Source of the DNA: an uncultured Gammaproteobacteria bacterium
GTDB lineage: Bacteria > Pseudomonadota > Gammaproteobacteria > Coxiellales > Coxiellaceae
Length of the DNA: 10,425 nt
Direction of reading: 5' to 3'
NCBI GenBank assembly: GCA_903870185.1
Contig: CAIQCE010000002.1
Span: forward strand, 1-10,425
This document shows positions 3,925-10,425 of the stretch, in pieces. The notes beneath the pieces were generated by a model, which searched no databases, had not been told where the DNA came from, and saw nothing but the letters and a program-made list of their open reading frames with translations. The position numbers were made by a program, and so were the translations under genes. Numbering within the stretch: position 1 is the first letter of the stretch; each line of letters opens with the position of its first letter.

Positions 3925-6900
3925 ATGAGTAGAAATACGTCTAAATCAAAGAACCAAAAGCCCAGGGCTAAAGTTGGTTTTTCTGAAAGAAAGCGAGTGA
4001 GATTGAGTCTCGGTAAACGAGATGGAGAAGTGTTGGTCACTCCATTTTTATTGGCGACCCAATTAGATTCATATGAGACTTTCTTGCAGGCAGATATTGC
4101 TCCAGAGCAACGTCGTGACGTCGGATTGCATGCCGCATTTAAAAGCGTATTTCCGATTGCGAGTTATTCGGGACATGCCCAAATTGAATATATTAGTTAT
4201 AACCTAGGCGAGCCTTTGTTTGATGTGTCTGAGTGCAAATTGCGCGGACTCACTTATGCAGCGCCTTTGAAAGTTAAAATGCGATTGGTGATCAATGAAA
4301 AAGATGCGCCAGCCGATAGCAAGCTCGTTCGCGATATTCGTGAACAAGAAGTTTATATGGGTGAAATCCCATTGATGACTGAAACAGGTAGTTTGGTGAT
4401 TAACGGTACTGAGCGTGTTGTAGTATCTCAGTTGCACCGATCACCTGGCGTGTTTTTTGAACATGATCGAGGTAAGACGCATTCTTCAGGCAAATTGCTT
4501 TATTCAGCTCGTATTATTCCTTACCGTGGTTCTTGGTTGGATTTCGAATTTGACCCGAAGGACAGTATTTTTGTTCGAATCGATCGTCGACGTAAATTGC
4601 CAGCAACGGTTATTTTGCGTGCTTTAGATTATACGACTCAAAATGTTCTAGAGATGTTTTATGAAAACAATATTTTCCACTTGGATGGTGATGAGACTGT
4701 TCTTGATTTAGTGCCTCACCGTTTGCGTGGTGAATTATCAGTTACTGATATTCTGGATTCTAAAGGCAAAGTCATTGTTGAACACGATCGTCGAATTTCA
4801 GCTCGACATGTGCAGTTGATGGAAAAAGCAGGCATTAAAACCCTGACTGTGCCTGAAACTTATATTCACGGAAAAGTGCTAGCAGAAGCTGTTATTGATG
4901 AAAGCACAGGTGAAGTGATTGCTCATGCTAATGAGATTATTACACCAGAGTTGATCAATAAATTCAAAGCACTAGAAATTCACACCGTCAGAACTTTGTA
5001 TATCAATGAAATCGAATGCGGTCCTTATATGTCAGATACTTTGCGTATCGATGGCACTACTAATCGCTTAGAAGCTTTGGTTGAAATTTACAGAATTATG
5101 CGTCCTGGTGAGCCTCCTACAAAGGAAGCTGCTGAGAATTTATTTGAAAGTTTATTCTTCAGCTCAGATCGATACGATTTGTCAGCAGTAGGAAGAATGA
5201 AATTCAATCGTCGAGTGGGCCGTGAAGAAGTTGAAGGCTCCGGCGTATTGTCCAAAGAAGATATCGTCGCTGTGTTGAAAGTATTGGTGGATATTCGTAA
5301 CGGTCAAGGTGAAATCGATGATATCGATCACTTGGGTAACCGACGCGTTAGAAGCGTGGGTGAAATGGCTGAAAATCAATTCCGAGTTGGCTTGGTTCGA
5401 GTCGAGCGTGCGGTTAAAGATCGTTTAAGCTTGGCGGATATTGAAGCGTTGATGCCACAAGACTTGGTGAATGCAAAGCCGGTTGCAGCAGCTGTTAAAG
5501 AATTTTTCGGTTCCAGTCAGCTTTCACAGTTTATGGATCAAAATAATCCTTTATCTGAAGTGACTCACAAGCGTCGAGTTTCAGCCTTAGGCCCTGGTGG
5601 ATTAACGCGTGAACGAGCAGGCTTTGAAGTGCGTGACGTGCATCCGACTCATTACGGTCGAGTGTGTCCGATTGAAACGCCTGAAGGTCCAAACATCGGT
5701 TTGATCAACTCGCTTTCTATTTACGCAAGAACCAATGAATACGGTTTCTTGGAAAGTCCATTCCGTAAAGTTGAAGACAGTGTCGTAAAAGATGAGTGTG
5801 AATATTATTCTGCTATCGAAGAAGGTAATTTTTATATTGCTCAGGCCAACACGAATGTGGATGAGAACGGTAAGATTACCGATGAGTTAGTATCTTGCCG
5901 TCATAAAGGTGAGTTCACAGTTACAACGCCTGACAAAATTAATTTGATGGACGTTTCTCCTCGTCAGATCGTATCGGTTGCTGCTTCTTTGATTCCATTC
6001 TTGGAACATGATGATGCGAACCGTGCATTGATGGGTTCTAACATGCAACGTCAAGCCGTTCCAACAATTCGCCCTGAAAAACCTTTAGTGGGAACAGGAA
6101 TGGAGCGTTTGGTGGCGGTGGATTCCGGCGTAACAGTTTCAGCGAAACGTGGTGGGGTGATCGATTCTGTCGATGCTTCACGTATTGTGGTTCGTGTGAA
6201 TGATGACGAACATATCGGTGATGATATCGGTGTGGATGTTTATACCTTGACTAAATTTACTCGTTCTAACCAGAACACTTGTATCAACCAGCATCCTATT
6301 GTGGAAGTTGGCGATCAAGTTCAGCAAGGCGACGTATTGGCTGATGGTCCTTCCACCGATTTGGGTGAGTTGGCTTTAGGTCAAAACTTGTTGGTGGCGT
6401 TCATGCCTTGGAATGGTTATAACTTCGAGGATTCGATTCTGATTTCTGAGCGATTGGTGGAAGAAGATCGATTCACTACCATTCATATTCAAGAGCTCAC
6501 TTGTGTGGCTCGAGATACGAAATTAGGGCCTGAAGATATCACGTCTGATATTCCTAACGTGGGTGAAGGCGCATTGCGTAAATTGGATGAATCTGGAATT
6601 GTTCATATCGGCGCTGAAGTCGGTACCGGTGATATTCTAGTCGGTAAAGTAACACCTAAGGGTGAAACTCAATTAACGCCTGAAGAAAAATTATTAAGAG
6701 CCATCTTTGGTGAAAAAGCATCTGATGTAAAAGACAGCTCCTTGAGAGTGCCTCCTGGAATGACAGGTACTGTTATCGACGTTCGTGTCTTTACTCGTGA
6801 AGGTGTAAAGAAAGATGAGCGCTCAATGGCTATTGAAAAAGCTGAATTAACTAAAGCGAAAAAAGACTTGAACGATGAATTAAGAATTCGTGAAGAGGCT

Positions 6901-8052
6901 TTATTTGCTGGATTAAAACAGCTTATGGTTGGCAAAGAAGCTTCTGGTGGTCCTGCGAAATTGAAAGCAGGCACTAAAGTTACGGCTGCTTATTTGGATG
7001 AATTGGAACATGATAAGTGGTTCGAATTACGTCTGAAGGATGAAAAAACTCAGCAACAATTAGAGTCTTCTCATAAGAGCTTTACTCAATTGCATACTGA
7101 ACGTGATACTAAATTGAAATTGGTTCAACAAAAATTGACTCAAGGTGATGATTTAGCGCCTGGGGTGATTAAGATTGTTAAAGTTTATCTGGCTGTTAAG
7201 CGTCGCATTCAGCCTGGGGATAAGATGGCGGGACGTCACGGTAACAAGGGTGTTATTTCAAGCATCGTTCCTGTGGAAGATATGCCTTACCTAGAAGATG
7301 GAACTCCAGTCGATATCGTTTTAAATCCTCTCGGTGTGCCTTCACGTATGAACGTGGGACAAGTGCTGGAAACTCACTTGGGTTGGGCTGCTAAAGGGTT
7401 GGGTCTGAAGATCGGTAAGATGATGGAGCAACAAAATAATTTGGTTGAGATTCGTAAGCAATTGAAGACCATTTATAAGTTGGGCCAATCTCAGAAATTT
7501 GATGTAGACGGACTCAGTGATGAAGAAGTCATGACCTTAGCAAAAAATCTGACGAATGGCGTGCCTATTGCAACACCAGTATTTGATGGTGCAACTGAAG
7601 CTGAAATTAAGCAGTTGCTTAAGATGGCTGATTTACCTGAATCGGGTCAGGCTTTCTTGACTGATGGAAGAACAGGTCGGGTATTTGAACGAGCCATTAC
7701 AATCGGCTATATGTACATGCTGAAATTGAATCACTTGGTGGATGATAAGATGCATGCTCGATCCACAGGTTCTTATAGCTTGGTGACTCAGCAACCATTG
7801 GGTGGTAAAGCTCAGTTTGGTGGTCAGCGATTTGGTGAAATGGAAGTATGGGCACTGGAAGCTTATGGTGCTGCTTATACCTTACAGGAAATGTTGACTG
7901 TGAAGTCTGATGACGTGAACGGTCGTACTCGAATGTATAAGAACATCGTTGATGGAGATCACCGAATGGATGCCGGTATGCCAGAGTCCTTTAATGTATT
8001 AGTTAAAGAAATTCGCTCGCTGGGTATCGATATCAGTCTCGAGGAAGATTAG
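3925..8052 (+). CDS. rpoB: DNA-directed RNA polymerase subunit beta
   Basis: The beta subunit forms one pincer and half of the active-site cleft. The product is 1375 residues (E. coli 1342). The rifampicin pocket SSQLSQFMDQNNPLSEVTHK lies at 530-549; Q535, D538, H548 and S553 match E. coli Q513, D516, H526 and S531, so the classic resistance positions are wild type. NFEDS places the acidic pair at E835/D836. GDKMAGRHGNKG gives the catalytic-centre lysines K1100 and K1108. Differences from E. coli are a basic N-terminal extension of about 14 residues and a lineage-specific insert (about 990-1070) about 13 residues longer. ATG 3925 has GAGGAG (3911-3916) 8 bases upstream and is the only sensible start. 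It is followed by rpoC after 78 bases. Confidence 0.99.
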   Translation: MSRNTSKSKNQKPRAKVGFSERKRVRLSLGKRDGEVLVTPFLLATQLDSYETFLQADIAPEQRRDVGLHAAFKSVFPIASYSGHAQIEYISYNLGEPLFDVSECKLRGLTYAAPLKVKMRLVINEKDAPADSKLVRDIREQEVYMGEIPLMTETGSLVINGTERVVVSQLHRSPGVFFEHDRGKTHSSGKLLYSARIIPYRGSWLDFEFDPKDSIFVRIDRRRKLPATVILRALDYTTQNVLEMFYENNIFHLDGDETVLDLVPHRLRGELSVTDILDSKGKVIVEHDRRISARHVQLMEKAGIKTLTVPETYIHGKVLAEAVIDESTGEVIAHANEIITPELINKFKALEIHTVRTLYINEIECGPYMSDTLRIDGTTNRLEALVEIYRIMRPGEPPTKEAAENLFESLFFSSDRYDLSAVGRMKFNRRVGREEVEGSGVLSKEDIVAVLKVLVDIRNGQGEIDDIDHLGNRRVRSVGEMAENQFRVGLVRVERAVKDRLSLADIEALMPQDLVNAKPVAAAVKEFFGSSQLSQFMDQNNPLSEVTHKRRVSALGPGGLTRERAGFEVRDVHPTHYGRVCPIETPEGPNIGLINSLSIYARTNEYGFLESPFRKVEDSVVKDECEYYSAIEEGNFYIAQANTNVDENGKITDELVSCRHKGEFTVTTPDKINLMDVSPRQIVSVAASLIPFLEHDDANRALMGSNMQRQAVPTIRPEKPLVGTGMERLVAVDSGVTVSAKRGGVIDSVDASRIVVRVNDDEHIGDDIGVDVYTLTKFTRSNQNTCINQHPIVEVGDQVQQGDVLADGPSTDLGELALGQNLLVAFMPWNGYNFEDSILISERLVEEDRFTTIHIQELTCVARDTKLGPEDITSDIPNVGEGALRKLDESGIVHIGAEVGTGDILVGKVTPKGETQLTPEEKLLRAIFGEKASDVKDSSLRVPPGMTGTVIDVRVFTREGVKKDERSMAIEKAELTKAKKDLNDELRIREEALFAGLKQLMVGKEASGGPAKLKAGTKVTAAYLDELEHDKWFELRLKDEKTQQQLESSHKSFTQLHTERDTKLKLVQQKLTQGDDLAPGVIKIVKVYLAVKRRIQPGDKMAGRHGNKGVISSIVPVEDMPYLEDGTPVDIVLNPLGVPSRMNVGQVLETHLGWAAKGLGLKIGKMMEQQNNLVEIRKQLKTIYKLGQSQKFDVDGLSDEEVMTLAKNLTNGVPIATPVFDGATEAEIKQLLKMADLPESGQAFLTDGRTGRVFERAITIGYMYMLKLNHLVDDKMHARSTGSYSLVTQQPLGGKAQFGGQRFGEMEVWALEAYGAAYTLQEMLTVKSDDVNGRTRMYKNIVDGDHRMDAGMPESFNVLVKEIRSLGIDISLEED

Positions 8053-8069
8053 AGATATTCAGTTTCTAC

Positions 8070-8096
8070 GTAGGGTGGGTATGAAATATACCCACC
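8070..8096 (+). repeat. REP-like GTAG hairpin between rpoB and rpoC
   Basis: GTAG (8070-8073) is followed directly by a 9-bp perfect stem, GGTGGGTAT (8074-8082)/ATACCCACC (8088-8096), with loop GAAAT. This is the REP layout: conserved tetranucleotide, then palindrome. The stem differs from the units at 226-295, so it may be another subfamily. The following bases are AACTTTGAATTTG, not a T tract, so it is a poor intrinsic terminator and rpoB-rpoC read-through is expected. CTACGTAG at 8066-8073 is itself a palindrome. Confidence 0.55.
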
Positions 8097-8118
8097 AACT
8101 TTGAATTTGTTTTAGATT

Positions 8119-8123
8119 AGGAG
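8119..8123 (+). promoter_or_regulatory. Ribosome binding site that points to a TTG start for rpoC
   Basis: AGGAG lies 7 bases before TTG 8131 but 22 bases before ATG 8146. Spacing therefore favours TTG, while alignment with E. coli favours ATG. No other purine-rich site lies between them. Confidence 0.65.
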
Positions 8124-8130
8124 AACAGCA

Positions 8131-10425
8131 TTGGCCGCTATCATAATGAGAGATCTGCTTAAACAGCTTAAATCTAACAAGAATGCTGCTGAATTTGATG
8201 GGTTGCGAATTAAGCTCGCATCACCCGATGAGATTCGTTCATGGTCTCATGGTGAGGTGAAAAAACCTGAGACTATTAACTATCGTACTTTCAAACCAGA
8301 GCGTGAAGGTTTGTTTTGTGCGATGACTTTCGGTCCTATTAAAGATTACGAATGTTTGTGTGGTAAATATAAACGATTGAAACATCGTGGTGTAATTTGT
8401 GAAAAATGTGGTGTTGAAGTCACATTGGCGAATGTTCGTCGTGAACGTATGGGTCACATTGAATTAGCCAGCCCAGTCGCTCATATTTGGTTCTTGAAAT
8501 CTCTGCCTTCCAGAATTGGTTTGCTTTTAGATATGACCTTAAGAGATATAGAGCGAGTGCTCTATTTTGAAGCTTATGTCGTGGTTGAGCCAGGCATGAC
8601 ACCCATGGAACGTGGGCAGCTTTTGACTGAAGAAGCTTATCTCGATGCCTTGGAAGAATACGGTGATGATTTCGAAGCCATGATGGGTGCCGAAGCCGTC
8701 CAAGGATTATTGAAACAAATTAATCTTGAAGAAGAAGTAGCGCGACTTAGAGAAGAATTGCCTCAAACTTCTTCAGAAACGAAGATCAAGAAAATCACTA
8801 AACGATTGAAAGTGCTGACTGCCTTCTTGGAATCTGGCAATCGTCCTGAGTGGATGATTTTGAATGTGCTACCTGTATTGCCACCTGATTTGCGTCCTTT
8901 GGTGCCTTTGGACGGTGGACGATTCGCGACTTCAGACTTGAACGATCTTTATCGTCGAGTGATCAATCGTAACAATCGATTGAAGAGACTATTGGATCTA
9001 AATGCGCCTGATATTATCGTGCGTAATGAAAAACGTATGTTGCAAGAAGCGGTTGACGCATTGCTGGATAACGGTCGAAGAGGTCGTGCGATCTTGGGAT
9101 CAAACCGTCGTCCATTGAAATCTTTGGCAGATATGATCAAAGGTAAGCAGGGTCGGTTCCGACAAAATCTTTTAGGTAAGCGAGTTGATTATTCAGGTCG
9201 ATCTGTAATTGTGGTCGGTCCTAATCTGAAATTACATCAATGTGGATTGCCGAAGAAAATGGCGTTGGAATTATTCAAGCCCTTTATTTTCAGTAAATTG
9301 CAATTCCGTGGTTTAGCAACGACGATTAAAGCGGCTAAGAAAATGGTCGATATGGAAGTTCCAGAAGTCTGGGATATCTTAGAAGAAGTGATTCGTGAAC
9401 ATCCAGTCTTGTTAAACCGTGCACCGACTCTTCACCGATTAGGTATTCAAGCATTTGAACCGGTATTGATCGAAGGTAAGGCGATTCAATTGCATCCGCT
9501 AGTTTGTACCGCGTATAACGCCGACTTTGACGGTGACCAAATGGCGGTCCACGTGCCTTTAACTTTAGAGGCCCAGTTGGAAGCACGAACGTTGATGATG
9601 TCGACGAATAACGTATTGCATCCTGCGAATGGTGAGCCGATTATCGTACCTACCCAAGACGTAGTGTTGGGGTTGTATTATATGACGCGTGAGCGATTGA
9701 ATGCCAAAGGTGAAGGCATGATATTCTCAGATTCTGATGAGGTGACTCGAGCGTTTGAAAATCAACAAGTCAGTTTACAAGCACGTGTAAAGGTTCGGAT
9801 TCAAGAAACTTTGATTGATGAGCAAGGCGTGAGAGAAACTCAAACTCGATTGGTTGATACTACAGTAGGTCGCGTATTATTGTGGGAAGTGGTTCCAGAA
9901 GGCTTGCCATATAAATTAGTAGATCAGTCGATGACAAAGAAAGCGGTATCTAAGCTTTTGAATATTTGTTATCGAACATTGGGTATGAAAGAAACCGTAA
10001 TTTTTGCTGATCATTTGATGTATACCGGTTTCCGTTATGCAACTTATTCAGGGGTTTCCATCGGTATTGACGATCTTGTTATTCCAGAAGAAAAACAAAC
10101 GATTATTGAAAAAGCTGAAGAAGAAGTGCAAGAAATTGAACGACAATTTTCTTCAGGTTTAGTAACTCAAGGCGAACGTTATAACAAAGCGATTGATATT
10201 TGGTCTCGTACCAATGATCAAGTGGCTAAAGCGATGATGGAAAAAATCGCGGTCGAGAATGTTAAAACTAAAGACGGTAAAATCGTTGCCCAGAGTTCAT
10301 TTAACTCTATCTTTATGATGTCTGATTCCGGTGCTCGAGGATCGGCGGCTCAGATTCGTCAGTTAGCAGGTATGCGAGGATTGATGGCAAAACCGGATGG
10401 TTCCATTATTGAAACGCCTATTACA
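8131..10425 (+). CDS. rpoC: DNA-directed RNA polymerase subunit beta', N-terminal part
   Basis: The beta' subunit forms the clamp and holds the catalytic magnesium. 765 codons are present, a little over half of the usual ~1400, and the window ends at SIIETPIT, just before the bridge helix. From TTG 8131 the zinc-binding cysteines are 75, 77, 90 and 93 (ECLCGK...VICEKC), the sigma-binding coiled coil with INRNNRLKRLLDL is near 275-320, and the catalytic NADFDGDQM gives D465, D467 and D469. Counting from ATG 8146 these become C70/72/85/88 and D460/462/464, exactly the E. coli numbers. TTG is favoured by ribosome-binding-site spacing, and would add LAAII to the N-terminus. No internal stop or frameshift is seen. 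It forms an operon with rpoB. Confidence 0.97.
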   Translation, partial: MAAIIMRDLLKQLKSNKNAAEFDGLRIKLASPDEIRSWSHGEVKKPETINYRTFKPEREGLFCAMTFGPIKDYECLCGKYKRLKHRGVICEKCGVEVTLANVRRERMGHIELASPVAHIWFLKSLPSRIGLLLDMTLRDIERVLYFEAYVVVEPGMTPMERGQLLTEEAYLDALEEYGDDFEAMMGAEAVQGLLKQINLEEEVARLREELPQTSSETKIKKITKRLKVLTAFLESGNRPEWMILNVLPVLPPDLRPLVPLDGGRFATSDLNDLYRRVINRNNRLKRLLDLNAPDIIVRNEKRMLQEAVDALLDNGRRGRAILGSNRRPLKSLADMIKGKQGRFRQNLLGKRVDYSGRSVIVVGPNLKLHQCGLPKKMALELFKPFIFSKLQFRGLATTIKAAKKMVDMEVPEVWDILEEVIREHPVLLNRAPTLHRLGIQAFEPVLIEGKAIQLHPLVCTAYNADFDGDQMAVHVPLTLEAQLEARTLMMSTNNVLHPANGEPIIVPTQDVVLGLYYMTRERLNAKGEGMIFSDSDEVTRAFENQQVSLQARVKVRIQETLIDEQGVRETQTRLVDTTVGRVLLWEVVPEGLPYKLVDQSMTKKAVSKLLNICYRTLGMKETVIFADHLMYTGFRYATYSGVSIGIDDLVIPEEKQTIIEKAEEEVQEIERQFSSGLVTQGERYNKAIDIWSRTNDQVAKAMMEKIAVENVKTKDGKIVAQSSFNSIFMMSDSGARGSAAQIRQLAGMRGLMAKPDGSIIETPIT

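Noticed and set aside
5530..5596. Possible rifampicin-resistance changes in rpoB
   Set aside because: Residues at the main resistance positions (Q, D, H, S) are the susceptible wild-type ones. The I-to-V changes near them are conservative.
6669..6974. Antisense open frame of 101 codons inside rpoB
   Set aside because: It is opposite strongly conserved rpoB sequence and has no recognisable domain.

Overview
The window is a core housekeeping locus of a gammaproteobacterium: the end of tuf, a tRNA-Trp gene, secE-nusG, the L11/L1 and L10/L12 ribosomal protein genes, rpoB, and the first part of rpoC. Everything lies on the + strand. The proteins can be read residue by residue against E. coli family members. 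The wording of RpoB and RpoC, and the tRNA-Trp gene between tuf and secE, recall Legionellales (Legionella/Coxiella relatives). That placement rests on remembered sequences, so only 'gammaproteobacterium, perhaps Legionellales' is offered.

Layout: 1-151 is the C-terminus of EF-Tu. 152-303 is a non-coding spacer with a terminator-like hairpin and a palindromic doublet that has the build of REP elements. tRNA-Trp(CCA) follows at 304-379, with CCA encoded. secE (425-802) and nusG (806-1363) are almost touching. An 88-base spacer with an L1-binding-type hairpin leads into rplK and rplA, which overlap by 8 bases. A 195-base spacer holds an L10 leader before rplJ (GTG start), and rplL follows. The 221-base rplL-rpoB spacer is packed with hairpins, including a perfect 20-bp stem. 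rpoB is complete at 1375 codons. After a short spacer with another REP-like hairpin, rpoC starts at a probable TTG and runs off the window just before the bridge helix.

The genes join protein export (SecE), transcription (NusG, RpoB, RpoC) and translation (EF-Tu, tRNA-Trp, L11, L1, L10, L12). The two leaders fit the classic autogenous circuits, in which L1 controls rplK-rplA and the L10-L12 complex controls rplJ-rplL. The rplL-rpoB hairpins sit where E. coli has a partial terminator and an RNase III site that separate ribosomal protein output from polymerase output.

No gene here looks new, and I see no undescribed system. The points worth a second look are non-coding: REP-like GTAG palindromes in two spacers, the hairpin cluster before rpoB, competing pairings in the L10 leader, a palindrome across the tRNA 3' end, and the rpoC and nusG start choices.
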